Positions 26,001 to 41,200 of a stretch of DNA of 64,000 bases are shown here, in pieces. Source of the stretch: Linyphia triangularis (lineage: Eukaryota > Arthropoda > Arachnida > Araneae > Linyphiidae); contig OZ021727.1 in NCBI GenBank assembly GCA_963978545.1, forward strand, positions 57,858,487 to 57,922,486, in the 5' to 3' direction. The position numbers and the translations under genes were made by a program. The first letter of the stretch is position 1, and every line of letters starts with the position of its first letter. The notes below the pieces were generated by a model. The model searched no databases, was not told the DNA's origin, and saw nothing but the letters and a program-made list of their open reading frames with translations.

Positions 26001-29000
26001 TTCATATGCAAAAATTTAGCCTTTTGTTTTACATTGGAGTTGTAATCTTCAGGGGTAAAAAATTTCCACTTTAACACAAATTTCCGCTTTTTTTTTCCTG
26101 AAGAGTTCTGCTTTTTCAACAATTTGTTTTTTATTTTAGTGGACTTTATCAGACTAAACTTGCCTAAAACCCTGTCAGAAAAAAAAATTCTGGCTGTAAC
26201 ACTGTTTTCTATACACACATTAGTACATAAATATATTTTTATTCAGCTATTTTTGCTGCTCGGAATAATCCTGAGTATATTTTCTTCTTTTTTATATTCT
26301 GGCTGCTTTCACCCCTGAATCTTGGTTAAACCATATTGGTCCTCTATCCTCTGAAACAGTAGTGTTGTAGTTTTCATTTTGTGGAACTAGGGAAACTTAT
26401 TTTGAGAGATTTATATTGTTGTCAAACGTCAAAACTATATATGGTAAAGTTTTAATTTAAACATGTTGCCCAAAGTAGCATGCTTATAACAAAAATTGAA
26501 AGCTTAAGTGGATAGTGTTGACTATGAGTAATTCGGGCATGGTACAGTTCAGCAGAAACACCGATTTCAGTGGGTTTATTTTACTGAAATTTCAGTACTT
26601 CAAGTGTAGTTAAAAAAATTAGACAATAGAGTTTAATTCGATTCACTTGTTTATCAATATATTATAATTGTTTAAAGTTGTAAAACTTATGTTTTTTTCT
26701 GATTTTTATCTCTTTTGCATGAACTTCAGCTTTTTTTTGCTTGGCAGCTGTACCATGTCTTATAATTTCAAGATGTAATTTGTTGATAAGTTTGATGGTG
26801 AATATAATTTAATACAAATTCAAGTTGTCATAACAAGATGTAATTTGGCTGATTCCTGATTTACATGTTTTCTGAACCCCAAAGTTGGAAAGGACCTTTT
26901 CTCCTCCCAAGTGTTTTTTTTTTTTAATCCATAACTTTTATAACAATAAAAACAAATTACATAAGAGCAAGAAATCATTATTTGAGTTGATAATTCTACT
27001 TTTTTTTTTCAGAATAATTTGCTTAAAAATTGTTGCTTCTAATTCGTACCAAGTTTTAAAATGTTTAACTGTAGAAATTGTGCACGTATTTCCTTGATTT
27101 AAGGAGGGGAGTTATTTTGCTATTATCTAAAACTTGGGTTAGAAATAATGTTTAAATTCAGATGGTTTTCATTCTAAATGGCTTGTAAACTCTATTTTTC
27201 TTATAATTGATTAAAGTAATTTGAGTTGAATTGAGTATTTTTTGTTATTTAGTTTTTATTATTATTATTATTATTTTTTTTTTTTTTTTTAGATCTCCGT
27301 AGAGGGGAACTTTTATCTCCTGTTAGAGGAACTAGAACACGCACAGTTAGAGAATATGAGGAGGTATGATTTTGCTTTCATGTAGATGTTAATCTTATTT
27401 TGAAAGTTTATATGCATGTAGTAACATTTATTCCTTATTTCTTTAGACTATAGAGAGCTTGAATAAAGAGAAATTTGATCTGCAGCTTAGATTATTTATG
27501 CTTCAAGAAAATTTTAATAAAAATCATCAGAAGAATAAAGGTGCAAGTAATGATGAACTGGATAATAGTGTTGATGTTGTAAGTTATAAAATAAGTAACT
27601 GTTATTAATGAATCGAATATTTTCTAAAATATACTGATATTTTAGTCTTGTTTATAACTTATTATTGGGTTTTTATTCTCATTTTCAATCATCTTTAGGT
27701 TGTCAATTTGAAGACTGAAGCTTTAAGGAAGGAATTGAGCAATAAAGATCAAATTCTACATGATGCTTTGTAAGTTCTATTCTCAATTGCTTCTCTTAAA
27801 AATAGGTAGTGTATTTTCTCTTTCTATCCTTTAAAAAAAAAATATTATTTATGACATTATTATTCTTTGATTTAGGCATGAGGCAGAAAGGTATGCATCT
27901 ACCCTTAAAGAACTTCAAGATAAATATGTGAAACTGCAAGAACAATTAGCATCAGTTTCCAAGGTAAGGAAATTGATACTATAGGAAATGAATTTTGTAT
28001 TTTTTCTTACTTTTGAAAAGTTTCTGTTCATGATTAAAATTGTCTGTATGCTTCTAAAAATTAGACTGTTTGCTGAAAACCATTCATATTGTGTGGCAAA
28101 AGTTTTGTTAAACATCAGATTGTTTTGCATCCAAATAGCTAATATATATCGAAAATATAAACCAAATTCTGAAAATTATTTCAACTGCAAGTCCTGATTG
28201 CTAGCTCTGTTTAATTTTTTTCCTTTCAAAATCCCTAAAGCTAGGTTGTTCTGAGAATATTCTGGGTTAGTAATAAGAATTGTAACCAGCTATATATTAT
28301 TTTACATAAAGTACTAGTATCATTTATGTTGAATATTTAATAAACTTCTTCAAAATTTCAAAATGTTTAAGGTCTCTTTTGTACTTGTAGATTCCATTTG
28401 AGATAGAGTGGGTGAAATTAAAAGAGGAAAAAAAAAATTTTGAAAAAGAAACTGAAAATCTTAGAAATGCTCTTTCTGAAACTGAAAAACTAGTCCAAGT
28501 GTGTATTGTGCATTAATTTCATTTTAATTACATGCCTAATGTTTTTTTTTCTAATATGATTCATTCTTGTTTAATAAACTTATTTCTGGCTGTTCAAATA
28601 TTTTTTTCTAATTTAAAATTTTTCTTAGATAGATAAGATAGTTTGTATCAAGACTTTAGTAATCAACTATATTTTTAAATTAAAAATTATTGATTGATAT
28701 TTAAAAGATCCATGAATGTTTTAACTTCTCTGATTTATTACATATGAAATAGATAGAAAATTATATTTCATACTATTTGTTTATAAGTTAAAACAGTTTG
28801 AACTTGAATTCTTTTGTTTATAGGATGCCAATTCTCAAATTGAAGAATTGACAAACAAAAACCTAGCCTTAGAAGCTAAAGTTGAGAAGAGAAGCTTGGC
28901 TATTCAAGGTCTTGTATATAAGTATCATAAAGATGTAGAAATGATTCCAAAGGAATTGCGTCCAATTGTTCAGGGGGCTGTGCAAGCAGCAAAACAATGT

Positions 29001-32000
29001 AAAGAGGAGGACTTGAATGCTGCAATGGGAGAACTTAAAGCATCATTGAGAAAAGTAATTTGTTTATTTTCTATTGAATGAATTATTATTGTTGAAATGT
29101 GATGGACATTTTAAAAATGAATTATTATACCTTATTTGTGTTTATAACAGCATTTCACTTGGGTACGTAAATATAAATGAATGATAATTTGTGTTCATTG
29201 TTTCATTATTTTGGAATTTTTTTTAATAATTATATGGATGAAGTAGGGGTGGTGAAAGTATAGAGATGATAAACTATGTCCTTTGCTTTGTTAATTCTAT
29301 TTTTTATAGAATATTTACATGAGTGGCTTACATTTAATGTTGGTATAATTAAAGTTCTTATTTTTAAGTAATCATGCATAAAATCAAAATCTTCACTTTT
29401 TTTTTCTTTTTCTAGCAGCTATTTAATTGAAAGTTGTTCATGTACATAATTCAGGCCACATATTTTTATGTACAACAAACTTCTTTTAACCTAACAAATT
29501 TCAAGCATTAAAATAAAAACATTTCTGTTAGCTTTGTTGAAAATATAAAATCAAATATTTAAAGAAAAACTTGAAATGAAAATTATTAGTTTGAAGTTTA
29601 ACTGATCAATTTGAATCTTATTAGTGGAAAATGCATTTTTATAACATTTATTTTGATGCATCAAGAGAAATAAAGCTTTAGAATGCAACAAAAAAATTAT
29701 TCTTATTTTTAATGTGAAAAGTTGTTTTGGTTTATTTTTCTGTATGTTTTTCTTAAAAATTGTACAATTATTTTTCTTAGCTAATGTGCAGTTGAATTGT
29801 GTTTAATCTTTAGTTGCTGTATGTGATCTTGCAGACCGTGAGTCATTTTTCATGGAACGCTTGACACCCCTTAAAATATTTCCTCTTTGACTTTTATATA
29901 CATTTTACCTATGTTATGTTTTTTTAAATCCATGTTCACCAGTTTTTTCAACATAGTAAGGCCTACGTGTTGCCCTTACGCCAGAAATATCAAACCAACC
30001 ACAGCAGTTAAATGTTAAAATGAAGATTTAATTATGTATTTTCTTAATTTCTGGATTACACATATCTGTGTTTTGTTAATCATGAGTAATGTTTGTTTGC
30101 CACATCAGCTCATTGAAAATTACTTTTGTTTCAGATAATGCCTACGTCTGTTGAGGAAGTTTCAAACGACACTGAAGAGAAAGAAAATAAGAAACCATCA
30201 GTAGCTAAGGTTTGTTATTTTTTTGTTTGTCTGTCTTTCTTACAAATCAGATTAGTTTTATACTTTCATGTTTTAATGCGGGAAATGAATTGCTTGAGCT
30301 TGTCATAAAGGAGGTATATTTTTGGGTAGAAATAGTAGTGTTTGGAAAATACGGCTAAGTTTGTATTTGATTGAAGAAAGTAAACATATAATACTTTACT
30401 CTCAGACTGTAATAATTTATAAATACTTAACTTTAAGGTGAACTTTTAAATTAAGTAAATATGTACCACATATTTGCTGCAAACATCAGCTTTCAAACAC
30501 ATTCACTGCATACCTCATAAATGAAATGAATTTGTGTTACTTTATTAAGGGAAAGTGATGCAAAAGAAACTGTTAAAAAGTATGTATATGTATGCAATGT
30601 TCTTAAATTTATAAATCACAATACAAATTACTGCATTTTCTTCCCTTTTCCCCATGTAAATTTGTAGTTTGCCATTGAAATAAAGATATGATCTATAAAA
30701 GTTTATTTCTTACAATATTTATTGCATTCCTGTATCTATGCAAGATTTTAATCCATAAAAAATAATCAAAATCGAATATTTTAATACTCAATTTTTTTTC
30801 TACTCCCTAATCAAAATTAGCTATAAAATATATTTTTATCTAAACATTTTGATTATTACAGCCTTCTGAAAAAGAACCTAAGAAGTCACCATCTGTGAAT
30901 CAATCGTTAGGAGAATCAAGCCAATCTTATAGACAAGCAGATACTAAACCAAAGTTTGTTCATGTAAGAAAACGTTTATTTAAACCAAAGTAAAGATTTA
31001 AAAAATAATAGAATACTTGCATGTGTGATAGGTTTTGATGAAACCATTTTTCAATTTAACATGCAGTTCAAACTTAGCATGTTGGTTGATTACCTTAGAG
31101 AAAATTTTATTAAATACTTTTGCTAGTACCATTGGGTGAAAGTTCACTGACTCTTAATGTATATCTTTCCCCTGGTGTTTGATTTTTACCTGCCTATATG
31201 TTTCTTTGTAACTGCAATTCATGTTTTTTTATTTACTTAATTGTGTATCATCATTTTAAATGTTTTATTTTATTTATAACTCTGCTGCATAATTGTCTGC
31301 ATAGCTGTCCTATGGTGTTGTTGCATGTTTAAGATTCTTTTATTGTAAAATGTTGTTTTTCTACTTTCATTTCTTGCTTTTAATGCATGTTTGCTCTTTA
31401 TCTTTTGTGTACATTCTAGTCTATAAATAAAATAATTTTAAACTTTTTGAGTTTATCTCCTTTTATTACGTGTTCATACTGCACATTTTTTTATGCATGA
31501 TCTCTTTCATTGGTTTTGTTTGTCATAAAAGTTTTTTTGGCAGAATTGCATTACAATTTCACGTAGTTGATCTATGAAAAATGTTTTAGACAGTAGACAT
31601 GTATAATCTGCATCTATCATTTTACACTACCTTTATTGTTCCAGTATACAAAGTTCTTTGTTATTGTGGTTATTTCTTTTATTTCAAATTCATTGAGTTA
31701 TTCCTTTTTAAAATATAAATTACATATTCACTAGTTTAAAAATTTGTTAATTCTATTCTTAGAGAATCTTTAAATTGAAAAAAAAAAAAAAAAAAAAAAA
31801 AAACATTTATTTCATTTACTGCCTCAAATAAATATACTCATTTTACCTACTCAAAGTATTTTTTTTTTAATTGATTTTCTACTTAAAATATTCCAAAATG
31901 ATCAAAATTTGGTTAAAATGATATTTTTAATCGAAATGAATATCTATTCACCTTCGTATTTCTGTTACCAAAATTATCAATAGTAAAAAGTTATACAGCT

Positions 32001-35000
32001 TATTTTTCAATAAAATGACCACAATTTATAGTTACCTCAAGTTTGTCTTATTTAGTTTGATCATATAAATTAAGCCAAGAGGCCAGCTTTTTGTTCTTTT
32101 AATTATAGATATAAAAAGAACTTAAAAAGAGTATTTGTTTAAACAGCTGCAATTTTCTTTAAAAAAAGGAAACAAATTCAAGTAATTTCTCTTAATTATT
32201 TAAGTTTTATAATTAAAAGATGCATGTCATCATACTAAGATAATGTTAAGGTATTAAAGAATAAGCCTTCTAAGTTAGATATTAGAAAATTGAAGACTTA
32301 AATTTTTATATCTATAATAATTCAACTAAAATATTTTCTCAAGTATCATTTAGTTCCAAACAATTCTTATAATTTTTTTTACATATTTCTAATTTAAAAT
32401 TGTGAGGAGTGATTTACTAGTTAAAAGTATAACTTACGATCAATATTTTTTGTCACTCCCGCTATTCAATTATTTACAGTCTGCATTTTTAAGTTTGTGG
32501 TTCATTAATATTTGTTATTTAATTAAAATATAGGTTTTTTCAATGCATGATTTATTTCGTATAATTAAGGGTAAACTATAATTATATGAGATCAATCTAC
32601 AAGTTATACATAAAATTAAGTAAACAAAAGATTAGGCATAAATGTTAAAATATATATTGGTATTAATGGCACTTTTGTTTAAACAATAGTAATATGAACA
32701 TAAGTCATCTCTTTAAGAATTCATTTACTTTGAGAAAAAATGTATTTGAGTCCTACACTTTTCAATGCTTTTAACTAATTAAAGTCTTGGAAAACACACA
32801 GACCAAGCTTAAATTTTGTTTATTGAGCTATGAATATCTTAGGATTTAACTTGATGAGCTTTATCATAATACACATAAACAATAAAAAATTACTGTAACT
32901 TATTCTTAAAAGAAGAGTAAACTAATAGATAATAAAGAAGATAAACTAATATTACGTTTACCTATGAGAAATAAAAATTTTTAGGTCGCTTTCTAAAAAA
33001 TACATGTTGGTTTATTTATATTATTAATCTTCTAAATTAGGTTTTTTTTTTTTTTTTCATTCTTTCTCTAATATTATAGGCCAGTGGAAGTGTGTTAAGT
33101 AAATTTTACAACTTCTTGGAGAGTTGTATAGTCTTTACAAAACAAGTTTTTTCCCTAAAAATCTCCATTTTACAAGTAATTTTTTTTTTTTTTTTTTTAT
33201 CTTCACATAATATTGAAATGTATATGTCCTTTTGTGTCCCAAATAATTAGTTTTTGGACATAATTCTTATTTAAAAGTAAAATGCATTGGATATTTTTAC
33301 TGATTTTTTATTTCAGTTTTACAATTCAATTTTCTTAAGACCATTATTAGTAAAATACAACGATATAACTCAAGAATTAATAAATTGATCCATCAATGAA
33401 TATTTAAATAATATGTAGTTGAGTAAATTTTCCTTGTAAACTTGTTGAAAGTTATAACATGCATGCGTGTATGTGTAATTAAAATATCTATCCAATCCTA
33501 GATTATTGACTTATTTACTTTAATCATTAAACTATATTATTTTATTTTTACAGGCAAATGCAGAACATTCAGCACTCGAAGAAAATGCACATAGTCAAAG
33601 TTCAGAATCAATTACTGATTATGCCAAATCCATTGATAGTGAAGGAAGTGAAAACTTTGAGCATATAGTGAGTATCTTGAAAGATAATGAGAATTTGAAG
33701 GTGGACAATGAAGAAAAGGCAAAGACCATCAGAAACTTGAATGATAGTTGCAGTGAATTGCAGAGGAGAAGCACTCAGTTGCAGATTGAATTGTCAGAGG
33801 CTGTATCAAAGGTTAAGGAACTGGAATGGAAAATCAAGGATGAAAAGAGCAAAGTAATTATTTTTATCTTTGGTAGCAAAAAATTACAACATGTACAGTC
33901 TGCCAGGAAAATACTTCCTTCCACATAGTCTAGTTGATGGTAGTCGCTATAGAAACAAAGACTCTTGGGTTTAGAATAGGGCTGAAATATGCTGAAGATC
34001 GCCTACCAAAGCCTCTAAAGTAGATAGCTTTCTCCTGACATCTTTCGTGGAAAATAGGACTAGTCTTGTTTCCATGGCAACTAACGCTAGACAAGCTAGT
34101 GGGAGCTATTCTCGTTTTGTTGATATATTTTTTATATATTATGTTTTATATGTGTATTACAAACCTTATATGAAAGGAGTTTTCGCTAGCACTTGCTAAC
34201 AGAGCGTTACATTTTGACCTACTTAAAAAAGTATTACATTTTAAAGCTGTACAGAAGTAAAATCCTATAACGCGTTCTAGGAAAGAGCCATCAAATCATT
34301 ATTATTATTTATTTTATTTTAAATTAAGCTGATCGTTCCTTTTGGCATTTGGAGAGTTTTGAATGAAACTTTGGTTTTTCTCAAATCAAATCTTGGTGGA
34401 CTTTCGGGGTTATTTCCATCGTTTATGTTTTAAAACATGACAGTACAATTTACAATGTTCATTTTTATACCTTTACTCTTCTAATGTAACAAACACTTCA
34501 CACATAAATTGTGCTAAGTGAGAACAATCTACTGTAAAGGATTAGTAAGATATGGTTTGGGTACAGAATTTTTCGTTGCCTTCTGCAACAAGCTTTTATC
34601 GATCTGGTAATCCTTTCTACAGAAAATTAAAATTCTTTTATAGAGAGCAATTTATTTTATATGTAACAAGTTTCGTTATGTAGGAGGCCTGGCATTCTCT
34701 GAAACTATGTCTCAGGGATTCTGCTATGGATCTCTAATAAATGTTCAAAGGTGTCCAGCTACAATGATATTCTGTAAATTTCAGATTTTTTTGAAAATTT
34801 GTGTTTAAATCAGTTTTTTTTTTTCTGAATGTGTAACTTAAATAATAATAAAAAGAATTTTTTTTATGAGCAAGAAACATAATTTTTTAGTGATACTTTA
34901 TTTTTTGACAGTAGTTTTCTTTAAATTTAGTTTTTAATCGTAAACATTATTATTGTTAAAATATGGGCAACTGTGAATAGTCAGGAAAATTAAAAAAAAA

Positions 35001-38000
35001 AAAAAAAATCCCTTTTGGAATCCTCTTTATATACTGTTAGCAAAAATTTCCTTCAAACATATATTTTGAATTATATTGTGATAGTAATCTTCTCAGTTTT
35101 ACTTTTGGTTCAGTGGTGTGATAAGACCAGATTATGTTCATTCATATTTAGTTCTATAACAATTATCATTTTATTTATTTCAACATTCGACTGCTGCTCT
35201 TTCTCGCGACACAAAAACAATGTGACCTGTCCTGTTTATCTCTCAAGTCAATCATTCTTGTTCTTTCCATTTCTTTTTTGTTGAAATCACTTTTTGGGGG
35301 TGTTGGTCTAGTCCAGGGGTCAGCAAACAGCGGCTCACAAGCCGCATGTGTTTCTTTAACCACTTAAGTGCAGCTTTGATGCAAATTGGTTTCAATTATG
35401 TGCTGGGTGTTGGTCATGTTGATTTAGTATTGATACCTAAAAATACTAATTTTGAAGAAAAAAATGGCCCTTAAATAATATTAATCGTTATACTGCTAAT
35501 TTGTGGCTCTTTGTATTTTCAGACCACTGATTTACAATTCCTATTCTAGAAGGGTTTAGGGTATAGGTCTGTGACTAGGAACATATATGGTATCATTTTA
35601 AATAAATTTCAAATGAAAATTAATAGCTCGGATGACGCGATTTAGATCATCATGCCAGTTTTCTGAGCTTAACATACTTATATTAACACACTTTAATGTG
35701 ATAAAACCACATTTTTCCTAAAGGTAAAACTTATTTAATAAGTTTGATGCCTAAATGATGGTATAGTGATAATGACTCAATTTAAATATCTTTTAATATT
35801 TTCCTTACATTTTTAGAGTATGAGCTCTTTGCCAAAAGTGGATACATCTATTCAAACTGAGGTACAATGGCATTTGATGCAGTCCAAACAATCTGACGGC
35901 TTTCTTCAGAACGTTGGTCAATCCGAGAGTATTCAAGAGTTGAAGGAAGAAATACTGAGGTTATTACTACTGATTGAACAGAAGGATAAAGAAGTATCTG
36001 ACATTGAACAAGAGCTTGGTTCTGTACAATCACAATTAGAAAAAGTGGAAAACCAAAAAGATACAACTTTCTCTAACATGGATATAGTATGCATTTTAAT
36101 CATATTAATATGTAAATTTGAAAGTTTGTTGGTTTAAGAATAAGCCATTCTAGAACAGTTTAATGGATTTCAATGAAACCTTCAGCATGTATTCCGAACA
36201 CCTCATTAACAATATAATAATATGACTGAAAATTCTGGAAATCGCTTGATTTTAATCAATTCTTACTTTTTCTCATTGTTAAAAAAGTAGATTGGTTTCT
36301 TGCTGAATTGTTACGATAAAGTTGCAAGTTGAAAGTTTTTGATAGACATTAATATTTTGCCCATCTGATCCCATAAGTAATTATAAAGTTGAACTGTGTA
36401 AACATATAAGGCATGATAATTGGCATATTGTTAGTTTAAACACTGTGTTTGCATTCTTTTACTTCTAAATTTACTTTACCTCAATACTTACATTATAGTG
36501 TCCAATTGATTTTCTAATTAAAAATAATTTATCTTGGGGGAAAGATAGAACTGCACTTATTAAAATAAAAAATTAACGTAAATTTGATGTGAAAAAAAAA
36601 AAAGAAAAAAAAAATATTACCTCTGTATAACAAATTTAACATGTATGTCAATTTCTAGGCTTTTGTCATCACATAAACAGAAAAATTCTCGTATTTTGGC
36701 GTTGACTATAGTAGTCACCCCCTGTCAAAGCTACTATAATTGACAAATATCCCTTTTTCAGTTGGTTTTTTTCCATTTATTTTATATTTCTTTACTGTAA
36801 TTTTATTAATATAAAGTACATTTTACTTTACAAAATCTCTTTTCTGTCAAAAGAGTATTGTAGAAATTCTACTTGGCGATCAGCTGACCTTAATGCTTCG
36901 AATAATTGTCCTAGATTGAATGATTTTAGCAGAGATTTATAATGTTTTTGATTATTTTTGTAATGCTTTTGAATCATCTTAAATATTGAGACATCTTATT
37001 TAGAATAATTAATTATTGTTGTGAAAAAATATACTTAGTGAAATTCCATAGTTGAAGCACAGGTATTCAGATTATGAATAATTTTCTAATTTTTTCCTTA
37101 AAATATGTTATCAAATAAATATAAGTTTATCTAAATATTTTAAAAACGAATTGTTGTAATTTCCAGCTATGGGCCATATTTTAACTTTTTTTTCATCTTT
37201 GATCATAAAGCATTTGTAATTTTTTTATTTTTTTTATTTTCCTAATTTGAACTTTTTCTAGTGTGCCTTTCTAATATAAATTTCTGTACCTTTTTAGGAT
37301 GACATAATTGAACGAAATGATTTACATAAACGGCTGGCACTCTCTTGTCAAGTTAATCGTGAGCTTATGGACCACCTCCGGAAACTTGAAGATTTTATGG
37401 AAGATTTACTACAAAACAAAAACTTGGATTCCAGCAGCATCGAAAACATAAGTGAAACATCGGATGTTTTCTCTAGGTTGACAACATGCCTCGATGAAAC
37501 AAAAAAACTGTCTTCTGTGTTATCTGATCATCTCTCTGGTAAGAAATTTTTATTGTCTTAATAATTCTTTAGAACAAATTTACTTGGTTCTATTTGGTTT
37601 TTCAAAAATCTTGCATAGGAATTTTTAGTATTGCTTTCTTTAAAAAAGAATCGGTTACTTATTTTTTAATACCATTTTTCTAAAGTAGGTATTATCAAGA
37701 AAATAGAAAGTAAATTTGGAATGTTTCCCGAAAATTTTCTAACCAATTTGGATTTTTTCTACTATTTTAATTAATTTTTAGTATTTTGTTATACATGTAA
37801 ACCTCGTACGATATTCATAATGACCATTTGTTTGAATTAACTGACACGACTGCATTATAAATTGCATTTTGTGGGCAATAATCGTGATTGAAGTAAAATA
37901 TTACGTATACTGAGAAAGCATTAAATTTAAGCAAGTTATTCAAAATCTTGAATATTTCTTTGACCTCTTTTTTTCTCTTCTTAAATTGTTTCATTTATAA

Positions 38001-38195
38001 CAATTGAGCTTATGTCCTTACTTCAAATTTTTTTAACAGTTTCTGCAGTTAAATATATTCAAATTATTATTTTCGTATATAGTTTTTTTTTAGATTGAGT
38101 CAGATAATTTCCTGTATTTGATCAGAAAAGTCCTTAAAGCAAATTAAATGATTTGTATGGAAACACATCATTTTAGAAACGAAAATCTTGCAACT

Positions 38196-38239
<44 letters not shown>

Positions 38240-41200
38240 AATTTTTCCAATTCTGTGGAAATGAGGCCTATACATTTTTTCAATGGTTGGATATATAGTT
38301 CTGATTGCATTTTACTTAGGCAAAATTACTGTGACAATAAATGTAAATCACCAAAGAATTTCGAATTAACTACCCTCTTGATACTTAGTATGCATTTTCT
38401 ATTTATATTGTATGATTTTTGGAATAATGCAGCTAAAATGAGTATCCAGGGGCTATCTTCGTATATATTAAGAGCACACATGTAACTCGCATATATTTCT
38501 TTTTATTTCAGTGTGTGAAAGCAGTAAAATATTTGATCCTGATATTTCTCTAAGCAAAGAAGATTACAGCCAATTAGATAAACAAAGGTACAAAATATTT
38601 TGAAATAGAAATATATGACTTTATGTTATTTTTGTGATACTAGTTATTCATCGATTTCTTGTATATTATAGTCATCTGGAAGACCAGTCACGGCTGAGTC
38701 TGAACTCTTCTACCACCCACTCCACCTCACAAGGTAGGAATAAGTTCATCCCTGAACCTTCTAAAAACACCTCTGGAACAGGCAAGAGAAGGCTATCATT
38801 TTCAACTATCCACAACACTGCACGCAACACAGGTCATATAGACTCTGAAAATGCTGTCTTCCTGGGTACGAGCAACAACGAAGATCTCATCCTGCTTCTT
38901 AATGACAAAGGTGACCCGAAAGACGTTGTCATCAGAAACAGCAACTCCCATAATACCTCCAACTTTGACCAGCTTCCTGACTTCCAGAAGTGCTGGGAAT
39001 CATCCATGGGCTTCTGGAATAAAGAAAACTTAGCCATGAATCAGTGGTGCGCTTCTGGTATGAAGTTGATGCAAAATCGTTGCCCATCATCCGACTCTGA
39101 TATCTGGTCAGAACCGGATCGAGATGTATCATTGCAGAGAATTGGAATCGATGTGCAGAAGTCGCCAATCTCCCAAAAATCGCCTCGTAGATCGAGGATG
39201 AGGGACAAACGCACTACCGATGAATTAAGTTCGCAGAAATATGATTCGAGCTCTAGTGCCATGAAGGGTCTCTCTTGGTCAAAACGGAGGAAAAGTAGTG
39301 GTAAAAATGACCAGCTTGCTTTTAATGTGCTTTGCTCTACTCTTGCCTGTTCTGCATGGTTTTCATTCCACATAGCTGCATGTTTATTGTGTGTTTTTAA
39401 GGCTTAAATGTGGTAAGGCATTGAGTCATTTTTTTTAAAAAATTGTGAATTGCATGTTTAAATGTTTTTGTTTTGTGACTTGCATGTATTTTGAGTTATA
39501 TCAGCTGATTTTTTTTTTGTTGAGCTTTCAATGTATTTTCCTTTCATATACTATTTTTAATCTGAAGTATAAACAATTTTTTTTAGCTTAATGTGATTGT
39601 TTAGTGTAGTGGTTTGTAGTGTTTGAATGTTTCTTTCTTTTAGTTTTGAAATCACTTTGCTAAATAAATAGTTACATTAACAAGTTTAATATTTAATTTA
39701 AGTTTTAATGGGCTGTGTTATCAATATACTTTTTTTGCCTGAAAACTTTATTAATTTTTAAGAATGATTTTCAAAATTACTTGCCTCTTTAAATGACTCT
39801 ACCTTGTTTCTTGTTTTAATACTTAAATAAGCATGAAGTGGAAAGCTAATAACTCATTCTCTAACCAATTAAGATTAATTTTTCTTATTTTTGAATATTG
39901 AATAATTTAAAAATCTCTCTCTCCCCCCCCCCCCCACCCCTTTCTCCCTTTTTTGAAAGAATCTAGTTTTAATATTTAATTTTTTGATTTTCAGAAACCT
40001 TGAGGTCCTCCTTCGTATGTAAGAAATGCTTATCTCAATCTCCAGCTAAAGATGAGTCGTCTGATAAAGATCGTCTTCAAAAAGTTGTTGATGATCTTTC
40101 AAAAAAATGCAGCAAACAAGAAAATCAGTTGGATGAAATTAGTGAAATATTGGATAACAAGATACATTTAATTGAGTCTTTAAGCAAAGAAAAGTTTGAA
40201 CTTTCTACTTCTATTACAAAATTAGAAAAAGAACTAAAAGGTTTGAAAGACAAGGAAAAGGAATTAACAGTTAAAACTTCTGCATCTACTGGTAGACTGA
40301 CAGAGGTCAGTAGTGAGAACGATAAGCTGAAACATGCAATTGAGGAATTGGAATTTAAGGCATCTGAAACTGATACTACTTGCGAGCAGTTAAAAGAAGA
40401 GTTGGAAGACACAAAAAAACGTTTGCAAGACTTGGATTTCAAATGTGCTCAATATGAAAAAGATCTTCATACCAATTCTCAAACGTTGGAAGAATATGTA
40501 GAAAAGTATAATAGTGTAATTGAAGAGAAGGCTAAGCTTATAAATGAAATCGAGGAACTTGTTTCAACAAAAAGTGAGCTTTTGAATTCGATTCAGGAAG
40601 AAAAAGATAGGATACAGAAATTTGAAAGTGAAACAGCTGAATTGAAAGAAAAACTAGAAGAAAAAACTCAAACTGTCGCTTCATTACAATCCCAGTGTGA
40701 AGAACTTGAAGCCAAAACAAATGAATTGTCAAAAGAAAAAGAAGAGAAAGAAAGTGCCCTATTTTCAGCTAATTCCATTTCTGGCAAACTTCATGAAGAT
40801 CTGAAGAAATCTCAGGAATCATTGGAACACTTGAAGGAATTGTGTACTTCTTATGAAAAACAATTGAATCTGTCATCAGAAGTCAAAGAAAGTTTTAAGA
40901 AGTCTTTATCAAGTGTTAAAAACTCATTTTTGTCTAACCTTAAAGACTTGGCAGATATATGTAAACAATACTTAGATAGTGAAGAGGAAAGATTAAAAAG
41001 TATTGATAATTTCTTGTGTAGCAGGGTATCAGCTACTGATAATGATAATGAAATAGAAGAACTATTCACTGATATGATCACTGCTAATACAAAGTTTGAA
41101 CAAACAATAGATTTCTTATCTGATCAATTGAGTTCTGTTAGTTTTATCCAACAGCAGTTTGAAATGGACAATAAGGAAATCCAATCTTTAAAAGCACAAA

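Larger units (their letters stand above)
23056..27292. other. Intron 1 (4.2 kb) with foldback and a MITE
   Basis: Donor GTTAGT, acceptor a long poly-T followed by AG at 27291-27292. It contains the inverted repeat at 24345-24770 and the MITE at 26050-26317. Homopolymers occur near 23119-23142 (T then G) and 23450-23470. No further in-phase exon was recognised. Confidence 0.75.
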
